In this document: one piece after another, positions 1-7,892 of the stretch
How the letters are laid out: each line of letters opens with the position of its first letter
Numbering within the stretch: position 1 is the first letter of the stretch
Assembly: GCF_040838345.1 (NCBI RefSeq)
Contig: NZ_JBAKFF010000001.1
Span: forward strand, 620,001-684,000
Direction: 5' to 3'
From: Spiribacter sp. 1M189
GTDB taxonomy: Bacteria; Pseudomonadota; Gammaproteobacteria; Nitrococcales; Nitrococcaceae
DNA length: 64,000 bases
The notes under the pieces: model-generated
Told to the model about the DNA's origin: nothing
Databases searched by the model: none
The model's input: only the letters and a program-made list of their open reading frames with translations
Program-made: the position numbers and the translations under genes

Positions 1-111
1 ATTCAGGGCACCAATCAGGACGATTGGTTTGTCTGGCTCTACACTGAGGTCGAGCGTGTGCCGTCCTCTATAGATACCGAAGTTGTGGAGTGTGAGTTCT
101 TCGAAGTACAT
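1..111 (-). CDS. dndD: DndD, N-terminal fragment (runs off left edge)
   Basis: The first 37 codons of a gene that continues beyond the window. The peptide begins MYFEELTLHNFGIYRGRH and goes on to a beta strand leading to IVLIGALN, the start of an SMC/RecN-type P-loop ATPase (FxNFxxYRG followed by the Walker A region). This is how DndD, the ATPase of the DNA phosphorothioation complex, starts. It begins 8 nt after the dndC stop on the same strand, so it is the third gene of a dndB-dndC-dndD operon. The Walker A itself lies outside the window, so identity rests on the N-terminal pattern and on position. Confidence 0.85.
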   Translation of the reverse strand, partial: MYFEELTLHNFGIYRGRHTLDLSVEPDKPIVLIGALN

Positions 112-119
112 AAAAGGCT

Positions 120-1667
120 CTAAGGCATCTCGTTAACAAGCTCAGAGAAATAATCGGGATGGCTCCCTGCAAGCTGTTCCCGAGCCGAGTCAAGCGCCTC
201 TTTGCGCCTCAACGCGAAGGCCTCAGCCTCCGCTTCTGTCGTAAATGCGCCGCGCTCCATCGCTTTATCCAGGGCTTTAAAAAGGCCAGAGCGCCGCGCC
301 ATAGTGCGATGGCGTTCTTCAATGTGTAGAAGCTCGCGGATTAGTTCGAAGCGAAGGCCCTCGGGGTCCTCGTGTTCTGTGCAAACTTCCTTGAGCAGTG
401 CCAAGGCCTCGGTGGAGAAGGCGGAACCCTCGCCGAGATTTCTGCCAGCGTAAGGTTCGCCTGTCGCTTCCTCGTAAAGGGAAGGTAGCCGGTCCTCAAT
501 CTCATGTTTCTCGACCACCCAGATCCTGCGGATTTCCTCGAGCTCAGCAAGCGAGATACTCTCAAAGTCTTTCACCATTTCAGGGGCTTCCCCGCGATGT
601 GCAGCCTCTCGCACTTCCTGTTGGGAGTGCAGCAGGGCCTTCAATAGAGTCTCCCGGTAGTACTGCTTATAAGGTCCGTGCACGAGTCGTCCGTTGTGGA
701 CCATGAGTGAACCGTTCATCTTGCGGAAGTCTCGATGTTGCCGGTCTTCCTTGGTGTCAAGATATTTGTTCCGGAACTCCATAAGAGGTGTCATCCACTC
801 CTTCTCGTGGTCGTTCTGGATCATCGCTTCCATTGATTTGTCCTGCTCGACAAGCGTGCAGACATAGCAACCGAAGCGGCTGTCTCCGCAGCTTGGCGTG
901 CTCGTGTCGACTACCAGGGGGCACTCGCCGTCTTCCGTCGCGCCTTGGTACATCCCAAGCAGGTCTTTGTTGCGGTATCCCCAAGGATTTTTCACCTGCA
1001 TCAGGTACTGCCATACGTCATCGTTCGTCCACTCGCCGATCGGGGTGAATACCCAGCTCCGATCGAGATCTCCGTGGCGGCTGAGCATCTCCCGGGTACT
1101 ACCTTTTTCATACTTCGCCATATTGGCGGCGCGAGCGGCGCTCTCTGCCTTCCTTGTGCCCAAGACAAGGATTGCTTCGCCGTTTGACTCAACGACTTCG
1201 TTGATGAAACGGTTCGACGGGTTAATCTTGAGACGGCTCGTGCACCAACGGAACTTCGGCCTCGGTGCCGGATAGCCGCGGCCAATCAAATTGACCCAGA
1301 AGCTATCACTCGGGTCCGGCGTTAGCCGATGCGCCTGGATCGGCATGCCCTGATCTTCGCTCGCTGTGCGGACTTTGCGCAGCGAGTTCTCCACCCACAT
1401 AGCTACAATCGGGTTTTCAACCAGAGTGTCTGTACTGATGACATGGATCGGTTTTTGGCGTTTTTCGCTGGGAAGCTCGGCGATGGCGTGCCATACCACT
1501 TGAAGGGTGGCCGTCGAGTCCTTGCCACCGCTATAACCGATCACCCATGGGATATCGTCGCTGAGGTAAAGCCCTCGGATCGCTTCGCTGAGCGCGTCGA
1601 TTGAGGTCTGCAATCCGGCTTCAAAGGCCGTCTTGCGGGGAAGTGCAGAGACAGGTTCAGTCGACAT
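120..1667 (-). CDS. dndC: DndC, phosphorothioation PAPS-reductase-like protein
   Basis: A 515-residue DndC, the iron-sulfur, ATP-pyrophosphatase-like subunit of the Dnd complex that puts sulfur into the DNA backbone. The N-terminal third has the PP-loop VIGYSGGKDST. Cysteines sit at FRWCTSR and in the cluster CGDSRFGCYVC, which fits the 4Fe-4S ligands of the family. An ATG 30 nt upstream is possible, but the ATG at 1667 follows GAGGTG at proper spacing and gives the usual start (MSTEPVSALPRK). It overlaps the end of dndB by 11 nt, so the two are translationally linked. GC content is visibly lower than in the genes beyond 4 kb, in keeping with a horizontally acquired island. Confidence 0.95.
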   Translation of the reverse strand: MSTEPVSALPRKTAFEAGLQTSIDALSEAIRGLYLSDDIPWVIGYSGGKDSTATLQVVWHAIAELPSEKRQKPIHVISTDTLVENPIVAMWVENSLRKVRTASEDQGMPIQAHRLTPDPSDSFWVNLIGRGYPAPRPKFRWCTSRLKINPSNRFINEVVESNGEAILVLGTRKAESAARAANMAKYEKGSTREMLSRHGDLDRSWVFTPIGEWTNDDVWQYLMQVKNPWGYRNKDLLGMYQGATEDGECPLVVDTSTPSCGDSRFGCYVCTLVEQDKSMEAMIQNDHEKEWMTPLMEFRNKYLDTKEDRQHRDFRKMNGSLMVHNGRLVHGPYKQYYRETLLKALLHSQQEVREAAHRGEAPEMVKDFESISLAELEEIRRIWVVEKHEIEDRLPSLYEEATGEPYAGRNLGEGSAFSTEALALLKEVCTEHEDPEGLRFELIRELLHIEERHRTMARRSGLFKALDKAMERGAFTTEAEAEAFALRRKEALDSAREQLAGSHPDYFSELVNEMP

Positions 1668-2754
1668 AATCACCTCGCTGGAAAGCGGCTTCGGCACGGG
1701 CTTCCTCCGGGGAAAGGTCGAGCCCGAAGCGGTTCTTAATCAAGTTGGTGGTCAGGGTTACGTTGTGAGACCCCTTCTGGACGCGTCCGCCGATCATGGC
1801 TCTGCCTTCCCAGAGATAGCCATTACTACGGGCCCAGTCGACGTCCTTGAGCGGCTTAAGGCGCTCTCGCCAACCATTGGGGTGCTCAGCCAGCAATTTG
1901 CGGCCCGCGGTCCCAAGTGCCTGTAGGACGATCGAGTGTGAGTGTATGAAGTCCCTTCGGACCTCTCCTGCAGACATCTTCGACTGCCGGACGTAGTGCC
2001 ACTCCGGAATGTACTTGGCGATTTCGTCCCAATAGGCCTGACATGCAGCGGCCGCCGATTCAACAGAGTCAACGTTCTCCGTGCCCTGAAGGGAGCTGCA
2101 GGCGGAATAGATAGCGCTCAGCGTGAAGAGCTTCCGTGACCGAGCCGACAAGGTCGTCTTTTCCATCTCGACGACGTCTTTGAAGGCATCTGATTCCATG
2201 GCAACGTGTTTGGCTACTTTGGCCATGTTGTTCCGATGGTCGTATAGCAGCCCGAGTGACCGGCTTGGCTTGACGGCATAGCGGTTGAGGTCAGCGAACA
2301 TCTGCTGGCACCGTTCGAGGTTGCGGTCCAGGAAAAACACCACCGCGATGGTCTCGTCCGCGAGTGTTGGATCCTGTTTTAGAGCCTCTTCGACCGCCTT
2401 CCGTCTATGCTGCCCATCATTGACGATAAATCGGCTCTGCATGTCGACATGGAGTGCCCCGAGACGGTTTGCTTCGCCCTCATCGCCGACGGCGTTAAAC
2501 CGCACATCACCATCGATGGAAGCCGTGAGCGCGGAGAACACGTAGTCTTCCCGATTCTCCAGCAGGTAACGTGTCATCTCGGGGATGCGAGAGTGGTTGA
2601 GCGTGCGCTGCGCCCGTAGCTCTGGCACAAGCTCCTCCTCGTCGAAGAGGAAGATTTTTGGGATGAGCCGCAATGGGCACATCGACACATAGTACTCACG
2701 CCCGGCCTGCACGCCACGTATGGAGGGGAAGACGTACTCGAAAGAAGCATCCAT
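1657..2754 (-). CDS. dndB: DndB, DGQHR-domain protein of the Dnd system
   Basis: A 365-residue DndB starting MDASFEYVFPSIRG. The family signature is plain: FIVNDGQHRRKAVEEAL in the middle (DGQHR motif), followed by the aspartate-rich MFADLNRYAVKPSRSL. DndB is not needed for the modification chemistry. It lowers modification frequency and in studied systems represses the dnd operon. A 95-codon extension is open upstream but would cover the divergent promoter and has no family resemblance, so I start at 2754. It is the first gene of the leftward operon, 110 nt from the divergent dndA. Confidence 0.93.
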   Translation of the reverse strand: MDASFEYVFPSIRGVQAGREYYVSMCPLRLIPKIFLFDEEELVPELRAQRTLNHSRIPEMTRYLLENREDYVFSALTASIDGDVRFNAVGDEGEANRLGALHVDMQSRFIVNDGQHRRKAVEEALKQDPTLADETIAVVFFLDRNLERCQQMFADLNRYAVKPSRSLGLLYDHRNNMAKVAKHVAMESDAFKDVVEMEKTTLSARSRKLFTLSAIYSACSSLQGTENVDSVESAAAACQAYWDEIAKYIPEWHYVRQSKMSAGEVRRDFIHSHSIVLQALGTAGRKLLAEHPNGWRERLKPLKDVDWARSNGYLWEGRAMIGGRVQKGSHNVTLTTNLIKNRFGLDLSPEEARAEAAFQRGDYVD

Positions 2755-2767
2755 GCGTTGGTCCCGT

Positions 2768-2791
2768 GTTTGTATGTATGTTTGTATGATA
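2768..2791. repeat. 12-bp direct repeat in the dndB/dndA divergent promoter
   Basis: The 110-bp gap between dndB (leftward) and dndA (rightward) holds two copies of GTTTGTATG with a 12-bp period (2768-2776 and 2780-2788). The rest of the gap is comparatively AT-rich and must contain both promoters. A head-to-tail repeat here is a natural binding site for a regulator. DndB is the obvious candidate, since it is known to act as a repressor in other Dnd systems. The binding itself is inference. Confidence 0.6.
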
Positions 2792-2864
2792 AAAGCTGAA
2801 TGTGTGGATGCAAGACCTGCAAACACCTTCAGCGACTCCGTTCGTCGGACAGGGAGGATTAGCC

Positions 2865-4001
2865 TTGACGGTTTACCTGGACTGCAATTCAACAACGCCG
2901 CTTGACCCAGTCGTGCGTGAAGCAATGTTGCGCTTCCTGGAAGATGAGTTCGGTAACGCGGGGAGCCGAACCCACGAGTTCGGAGCCCGAGCAAAACAGT
3001 CAGTCGAAGAAGCGCGGCGCTCCGTCGCCAGTCTGGCAAAGGCAGACGCTCAGGATGTCGTCTTCACGAGCGGGGCTACGGAGAGTAATAACCTCGCGAT
3101 CCGTGGGTTGGCGGAGTACGGGCGGCGTGAGGGCAAGACGCATTTGGTCACGACAGCAATCGAGCACAAGGCGGTTTTAGAGCCTTTTGAGCAGCTCGAG
3201 CGACAGGGATTTGAGGTCACGATAGTCCCAGTGGACGCATCGGGGGCCGTCTCTGTCGCCGCTGTGGAGGACGCTATCCGCAGTGACACGCTTGTCGTTT
3301 CTGTTATGCACGCGAACAACGAGACGGGTGTCGTCCAGCCTATTGAGGAGATTGCTGAACAGCTTGACCCGGAGGGACCGTATCTCCACGTGGATGCAGC
3401 CCAGACCTTCGGTAAGCTCGATGACCCACTACAGCATCCACGGGTCGACTTGATCAGTCTGAGCGCTCATAAGATCTTTGGTCCAAAGGGGGTGGGCGCG
3501 TTAATCGCACGACGTCGCGGTCGAGCCCGGCCCCCGCTGGAGCCGCTGATGCATGGCGGGGGACAGGAGCGAGGACTGCGTCCGGGTACCTTGCCCGTTC
3601 ATCTGATCGTTGGATTGGGTGAGGCTGCTCAGCAAGCGGCTCAAGATAAAGTGGAGCGAGCAGCCCGCTGCCAAGAGATTCGCCGAGGCATCGTTCATGC
3701 GCTCGCACCGCTTGGTGTTCAGTTCAATGGCGATCAATCGTTGGTAATGCCGCATGTCCTAAACTGTTCGGTGCCGGGCGTAGACTCTGAAGCGGGCATG
3801 TTGGCATGCAAGGGCAAGATTGCGATCTCCAATGGATCGGCCTGCACGTCAGTGTCGTACACGCCGAGCCATGTTCTCGAGGCCATGGGCTTCTCCGAAG
3901 ATCGGATTGAAGGGGCAATGCGGTTGTCCTGGTGCCACCTAACGCCAGATGCGGATTGGCAGGCGCTAATCAGGCAACCTTTGGCGCGGCTGGCAGGTTA
4001 G
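2865..4001 (+). CDS. dndA: DndA cysteine desulfurase
   Basis: PLP-dependent cysteine desulfurase that supplies sulfur for phosphorothioation. It shows the class V pattern: VYLDCNSTTPLDP at the N terminus, SGATESNN, HVDAAQTFGK, the PLP lysine in SLSAHKIFGPKG, and the active-site cysteine in the loop SNGSACTS. I choose a TTG start at 2865 because a strong AGGGAGG lies 7 nt upstream and the protein (378 residues) then begins as NifS/IscS-like enzymes do. An ATG at 2802 would add 21 unlikely residues. The divergent layout dndA | dndB-C-D is that of classical Dnd loci. NifS/IscS could be confused with it, but the neighbours settle the name. Confidence 0.93.
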   Translation: MTVYLDCNSTTPLDPVVREAMLRFLEDEFGNAGSRTHEFGARAKQSVEEARRSVASLAKADAQDVVFTSGATESNNLAIRGLAEYGRREGKTHLVTTAIEHKAVLEPFEQLERQGFEVTIVPVDASGAVSVAAVEDAIRSDTLVVSVMHANNETGVVQPIEEIAEQLDPEGPYLHVDAAQTFGKLDDPLQHPRVDLISLSAHKIFGPKGVGALIARRRGRARPPLEPLMHGGGQERGLRPGTLPVHLIVGLGEAAQQAAQDKVERAARCQEIRRGIVHALAPLGVQFNGDQSLVMPHVLNCSVPGVDSEAGMLACKGKIAISNGSACTSVSYTPSHVLEAMGFSEDRIEGAMRLSWCHLTPDADWQALIRQPLARLAG

Positions 4002-4007
4002 GGCTCC

Positions 4008-4706
4008 ATGCCTGAATCCATCGTCATTCTCACCGGTGCCGGGGTGTCCGCCGAGAGCGGCTTGGGAACCTTTCGCGATTCCGGAGGAATCTGGGACCAG
4101 TACGATCTCGAAGACGTCGCAGCGCCGGAGGGGTTCGCTCGCAATCCGGCGCTGGTCCACGACTTCTACAATGCCCGCCGGGAGAACGCCGCGCTTGCCC
4201 AACCCAATGCCGCCCATGAGGCGCTGGCCCGACTCGAGCGCCGTCTGCTCGGCCGGGTCACGCTGATCACCCAGAACATCGACGGTCTGCATGAGCGCGC
4301 GGGCAGCCGTCGGATCTACGCCATGCATGGCCGGGTTGACCGGGCCGTCTGTGCTGCCTGCGCGCACCGCTGGCCATCGCCGCCACAGCTATCAACCCAG
4401 ACGGCGTGCCCGGCATGCGGGCAGAGCACCTGTCGTCCCGATGTGGTCTGGTTTGGCGAGATGCCCTATCACCTCGACGAAATCGAGCAGGCACTGCGAC
4501 GCGCCACGCAGCTGGTGGTCATCGGGACCTCGGGGACGGTATATCCCGCCGCTGGGTTCGTGGAGGTGGCCAGCCAACTGGATGCGCACACGGTGGAAAT
4601 CAATTTGGCCCGCAGCGAAGCAAGCGATGCCTTCGACCGTGTCATCGAGGGTCCGGCCAGCGAGGTGGTGCCCGCCTGGGTGGACGAGGTCCTCGGGTCA
4701 TGGTGA
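4008..4706 (+). CDS. cobB: Sir2-family NAD-dependent protein deacylase
   Basis: A 232-residue sirtuin that removes acyl groups from lysines using NAD. Visible motifs: ILTGAGVSAESGLGTFR (NAD binding), TQNIDGLHERAG, the catalytic histidine in YAMHGRV, two zinc-binding CxxC pairs (CAAC, CPAC) and RPDVVWFGE. All key residues are present. It lies only 6 nt after dndA on the same strand, so it may share the dndA transcript. Its GC content already matches the chromosome rather than the dnd genes, so it may be resident sequence at the island edge. Sirtuin domains occur in some defence systems, but this is a plain CobB-type protein with no extra domain. Confidence 0.9.
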   Translation: MPESIVILTGAGVSAESGLGTFRDSGGIWDQYDLEDVAAPEGFARNPALVHDFYNARRENAALAQPNAAHEALARLERRLLGRVTLITQNIDGLHERAGSRRIYAMHGRVDRAVCAACAHRWPSPPQLSTQTACPACGQSTCRPDVVWFGEMPYHLDEIEQALRRATQLVVIGTSGTVYPAAGFVEVASQLDAHTVEINLARSEASDAFDRVIEGPASEVVPAWVDEVLGSW

Positions 4707-4775
4707 ACGCTTCTCATCTTTAGTTCTTCACGGACGATAAGGATCCGAAATGAGCATTGTCGGTAACGCCTCCCC

Positions 4776-5426
4776 ATGTGCGGCCGCTACGTCCTGAACG
4801 CCTCAGGCACTGAAATCGCCCAGGCCCTTGGTATCTCCCAGGCGCCGGAGGTCACGTCATCGTTTAACATCCCCCCGGGCACGCGGCAGTGGGTGGCGCA
4901 TGCCGCTGGTGAAGGCGGTGTGGTGCTGGAGCAGCTGGGGTGGGGGTATCGCCCGGTGTGGGCGGGCCAGGATGCGCCGCAGCCCATCAATGCCCGGGCC
5001 GAGAAGGTGGCGGCCTCGCCATTCTTTCGTGATGCCTTTGCCCGTTACCGCTGTGTGGTGCCCGCGACGGGCTGGTATGAGTGGCAGAAGCACGATGGTG
5101 CGAAGACGCCGTATTACGTCACCACGGCTCAGCCGCTGATGTTTTTCGCCGGGCTCTACGACCCGCCGCGAGAGGACAGTGCGGGCAGCTTTGCCATCAT
5201 CACGCAGCCCGCCGCGCAGGGCATCGCCCATATCCACCCGCGCATGCCGGTGGTGCTGGATCAGACCTGCCTGCAGGATTGGTTGGATCCGGCCAATCAA
5301 ACCCGGGACGAGGTAAAGGCCGTCACCCGCGCACTCGACCCGGCTCAGCTCAATGCTTGGCGAGTCGATACACGCGTCAACAAACCAGCCAATGATGATG
5401 CGGGGTTGATCGCTTCACAGGGCTAG
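4776..5426 (+). CDS. yedK: SRAP (SOS response-associated peptidase) protein
   Basis: A 216-residue SRAP/HMCES protein, which caps abasic sites in single-stranded DNA through its N-terminal cysteine. The sequence starts MCGRYV, giving the essential Cys2 after methionine removal. It also has NARAEKV, GWYEW with the conserved glutamate, and the histidine in IHPRMPVVL. No strong ribosome binding site is seen, but the start is fixed by the need for Cys2. It converges on the antitoxin gene at 5442-5699, and its last codons run through the place where the partner toxin gene is cut off. Confidence 0.92.
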   Translation: MCGRYVLNASGTEIAQALGISQAPEVTSSFNIPPGTRQWVAHAAGEGGVVLEQLGWGYRPVWAGQDAPQPINARAEKVAASPFFRDAFARYRCVVPATGWYEWQKHDGAKTPYYVTTAQPLMFFAGLYDPPREDSAGSFAIITQPAAQGIAHIHPRMPVVLDQTCLQDWLDPANQTRDEVKAVTRALDPAQLNAWRVDTRVNKPANDDAGLIASQG

Positions 5427-5445
5427 AGGTGTCAAAAGCCATCAT
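5422..5445 (-). pseudogene. Remnant of a PIN-domain (VapC-like) toxin start
   Basis: The antitoxin at 5442-5699 ends in an ATGA overlap, the usual junction with a toxin gene. Reading on from the overlapping ATG gives MMAFDTSS, which resembles the opening of VapC/PIN toxins (M-x-x-DTSAL-). After about eight codons the similarity stops and the sequence is the antisense of the 3' end of the SRAP gene. The toxin therefore appears to have been lost at this point. The match is short, so this is a reasoned reading rather than a proven one. Confidence 0.45.
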
Positions 5446-5699
5446 TCCGGCAGGCCGTCTTCGTCGTAGAGAAAGTCCTGACTTTGGCGGGCGCTGGTGC
5501 CGGGCAGGGCTTTCGCCGCCGCCCGAGCGCGGACAGCGGCGATTCGCACCGCTCTGCCTGCGCCCAAAGTGCGAGGGCGCATTGCAACCAGTCGGGCAAC
5601 GGCATGCCCGTGCCGGGTCAACACGATATCTTCACCAGCCTCGGCCCTGCGGACGAGATCAGTAAGTCGTGCTTTGGCATCCGTGATGTCGAGTTGCAT
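5442..5699 (-). CDS. Phd/YefM-type antitoxin (orphan)
   Basis: An 85-residue antitoxin of the Phd/YefM type, a DNA-binding, toxin-neutralising protein. The N terminus MQLDITDAKARLTDLVRRAEAGEDIVLTRHG is the classic Phd fold (beta strand, helix, short hairpin) followed by AVARLV. The C-terminal tail is rich in alanine and arginine. The ATG at 5699 has an excellent AGGAGGG 4 nt upstream, so the longer open frame to 5750 is rejected. Its stop overlaps an ATG (ATGA), as in toxin-antitoxin operons, but no intact toxin follows. It may now act only as a repressor of its own promoter or protect against a related toxin elsewhere. Confidence 0.85.
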   Translation of the reverse strand: MQLDITDAKARLTDLVRRAEAGEDIVLTRHGHAVARLVAMRPRTLGAGRAVRIAAVRARAAAKALPGTSARQSQDFLYDEDGLPE

Positions 5700-5856
5700 A
5701 AACCCTCCTGGTTGGGATCTGTTCTCGACCCTGCAGTGGTCTAAAATCAATGATCCGGTCGTTAAACGCCTCGCCCGGGACCCTTTGCGCGGTCTGCTAC
5801 GCAGAGGTGTGATAACGATACGGTACTAGGCACACCAGCCAAGGATGGTTTCACCG

Positions 5857-6054
5857 ATGGATCCCGTACAGGATGATGAATTGAACGCACTCACCGCCTT
5901 GGGGCAGGCGGTAGCTGACGCCCTGGAGCGTAAGCGTCGACTGGGACAGTATGCAGTGGTCTGGCGCGACGGCAGGGCGGTCAAGCTCTCCCCTGAGGAG
6001 ATTGGCAGCGCGGAAGCGGATACATCCCAGGCCGGCCCAGGGGCTGCACGATGA
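5857..6054 (+). CDS. Small hypothetical protein upstream of RhuM remnant
   Basis: A 65-residue protein starting MDPVQDDELNALTALGQAV. It has an N-terminal amphipathic helix with ALERKRRLGQ, a short strand pair (YAVVWRDGRAVKL) and a charged tail. No enzyme motif is seen and I do not recognise a named family. Its stop overlaps the start of the RhuM gene by 4 nt (ATGA), so the two were built as an operon and it may be an antitoxin-like or accessory partner of the RhuM-Fic protein. An in-frame ATG 12 nt upstream is an alternative start. Confidence 0.6.
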   Translation: MDPVQDDELNALTALGQAVADALERKRRLGQYAVVWRDGRAVKLSPEEIGSAEADTSQAGPGAAR

Positions 6055-6705
6055 GCGATCTGATCATCTTCGAAGACGATGCCCAGCAGGTGGAAGTGCG
6101 GCTGGAAGGGGAGACCGTTTGGCTCAGCCAGTCGCAGATGGCGGCTCTGTTCGACACCTCGACGGACAATATCGGGCTGCACTTGAAGAATATTTATAAA
6201 GTCGGGGAGTTGGATGAAGGGGCAACTACCGAGGATTTCTCGGTGGTTCGTCAGGAAGGCTCTCGGCAGGTCAAGCGCCGCCTCAAACACTACAACCTCG
6301 ACGCCATCATCTCGGTGGGCTATCGGGTTAGCTCCATGCGCGCCACTCGCTTCCGGCAGTGGGCCACCCGCGTCCTTCGCCAGCATCTCACGCAGGGCTA
6401 CAGCCTTAATGAGCATCGGCTGGCGCAACGCGGTCTGACCGAGCTGGAGCAGGCCGTCCATCTGCTGGGCGAAACGTTGGTGCGCCAGGAGCTGGTGGGC
6501 GACATCGGGCGCCTTCCTGTTTCTCCTGTACTTGCGCCAGGAAGGCATGCCGCTGACGTTCGATGAAAACGGCCTGACGGCACTGACCCTGCTGATTGCC
6601 GAGAGCGATCCGAAGGCGAAGGACCTGATGGTGCGGCTGGTCATGCACCTGCTTGCCCGGGACGACGCGGGGTTGATCGCGCAGTCTGCTACTCTTTCTG
6701 AATGA
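6051..6705 (+). pseudogene. RhuM-Fic fusion gene, internally deleted and frameshifted
   Basis: The first 150 codons encode an intact RhuM-family N domain (VWLSQSQMAALFDTS, NIGLHLKNIYKVGEL, KRRLKHYNLDAIISVGYRV). At about 6501-6512 the frame shifts: the RhuM frame ends at 6566 in unrelated residues, while the +1 frame continues as GAFLFLLYLRQEG and LTALTLLIAESDP up to a stop at 6703-6705. That second part looks like the end of a Fic/Doc domain, which in full-length proteins follows HPFxxGNKRxG. The Fic catalytic histidine motif and everything between is missing. So this is a remnant of a RhuM-Fic protein that lost its central part plus a base. Its original stop overlaps the next gene by 4 nt. 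Confidence 0.75.
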
Positions 6706-7658
6706 TTCCCGTCAAAGGCCTTCACCACATCACCGCCGTGGCCGCCGACCCGCAGCGGAATCTCGACTTCTACGCCGGCGTCCTCGGCCTGCGGCTGGTG
6801 AAAAAGACCGTTAATCAGGACGATCCGTTCACCTATCACCTCTACTACGGCGATGCCCTGGGCCGACCCGGAACGGCGATGACGTTTTTCCCATTCCGCG
6901 GTGTGCGGGCCGGGCAACCGGGCCGAGGACAGCCGTTGGAGACGCGGTTTACGGTGCCGGCGGAATCATTGCCGGACTGGCAGGCGCGCCTGACACAGGC
7001 CGGCATTCAGCCCCGGACGGGATCAGTGGCAGAGGGAGCGCCCTCCCTGCATTTCACCGACCCCGATGGCCTGCCACTGGCGCTGGTGGGGCAGGGCACG
7101 GCGGAAGGCGCTCCCGGCGCGCCAGACTCAGACATCTGGCAGGCGCCGGGTCTGGCCGCCGGCATGGCAATCCAGCGGTTTGCCGGGATGACGCTCTCCA
7201 GTCACCGGCCGGATTCCACCGCGCGGGTGCTGACTGAATTACTCGGGTATACCGAGGGCGCAGCCGATACCGACGGCCGCTGGTTTCACGCTCCGGAGGG
7301 TGGCACTGGAGATCAGCTGTATTTATTCAACGATGCGGCGCCCGGCCAGCCAGGCTATGGCACGGTGCACCACATCGCGTTCCGTGTGTCGGATCACTCG
7401 GCACTGCTAGAGATGCTCGAGCGCGTGCAGGCCACGCGTCTGCCGTCGTCCGGTGAGGTGGACCGGTTCTATTTCAAATCCGTCTATTTCCGCGAGCCCG
7501 GCGGCATGCTCTTTGAGATCGCCACCGATGACCCGGGCTTTGCCGTGGATGAGCCCGCCGAGTCCCTGGGCGAGGCGCTTAAGCTCACCGACGCGCATGA
7601 ACCGATGCGAGCGGCAATCGAGGCCCAGCTACCGGCGTTGCGATTAAAGAGGCACTGA
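6702..7658 (+). CDS. VOC-family ring-cleaving dioxygenase (MhqO-like)
   Basis: A 318-residue protein of two vicinal-oxygen-chelate (glyoxalase/extradiol dioxygenase) modules. The first starts VKGLHHITAVAADPQRNLDFYAGVLGLRLVKKTVNQDDP. The second is around residues 150-290, with TVHHIAFRV and the metal-ligand glutamate near GGMLFEIATDDPGF. The metal triad (His, His, Glu) can be placed on these motifs. Relatives such as MhqO and LinE act on hydroquinone-like aromatics and metal-dependent ring cleavage is expected, but the substrate here is unknown. The ATG at 6702 overlaps the stop of the RhuM-Fic remnant. Confidence 0.85.
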   Translation: MIPVKGLHHITAVAADPQRNLDFYAGVLGLRLVKKTVNQDDPFTYHLYYGDALGRPGTAMTFFPFRGVRAGQPGRGQPLETRFTVPAESLPDWQARLTQAGIQPRTGSVAEGAPSLHFTDPDGLPLALVGQGTAEGAPGAPDSDIWQAPGLAAGMAIQRFAGMTLSSHRPDSTARVLTELLGYTEGAADTDGRWFHAPEGGTGDQLYLFNDAAPGQPGYGTVHHIAFRVSDHSALLEMLERVQATRLPSSGEVDRFYFKSVYFREPGGMLFEIATDDPGFAVDEPAESLGEALKLTDAHEPMRAAIEAQLPALRLKRH

Positions 7659-7661
7659 AAA

Positions 7662-7871
7662 ATGAGTAAGCAAAAAGTAAGCGATGAAATTTTGCAGGGT
7701 ATTCGGGAGCTCCAGCATCACGACGCCTGTTCACCGGCGGAGCGTTTGCGGCTGTTTGAGGAGGCTACCGAACGGCAGCGGGCTCGAGAGAAATCCATGT
7801 CGATCAAGATAGATGACGAAGAATCCTCAGAGCGCGACTGGACGCGTGAACAGCTTTACGATGCTGAATAA
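7662..7871 (+). CDS. Small charged hypothetical protein
   Basis: A 69-residue, strongly charged, probably all-helical protein (central SPAERLRLFEEATERQRAREK, acidic end). It starts 3 nt after the dioxygenase stop and is followed 21 nt later by rlmL. It has the size and character of a small antitoxin or regulator, but there is no toxin beside it and I do not recognise a family. It carries no membrane segment and no signal peptide. Confidence 0.5.
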   Translation: MSKQKVSDEILQGIRELQHHDACSPAERLRLFEEATERQRAREKSMSIKIDDEESSERDWTREQLYDAE

Positions 7872-7892
7872 CTCACTGAGCCCACACCCCCA

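Noticed and set aside
2755-3039. 95-codon upstream extension of dndB
   Set aside because: It would run through the divergent promoter and the start of dndA; the DndB family begins at MDASFEYVF.
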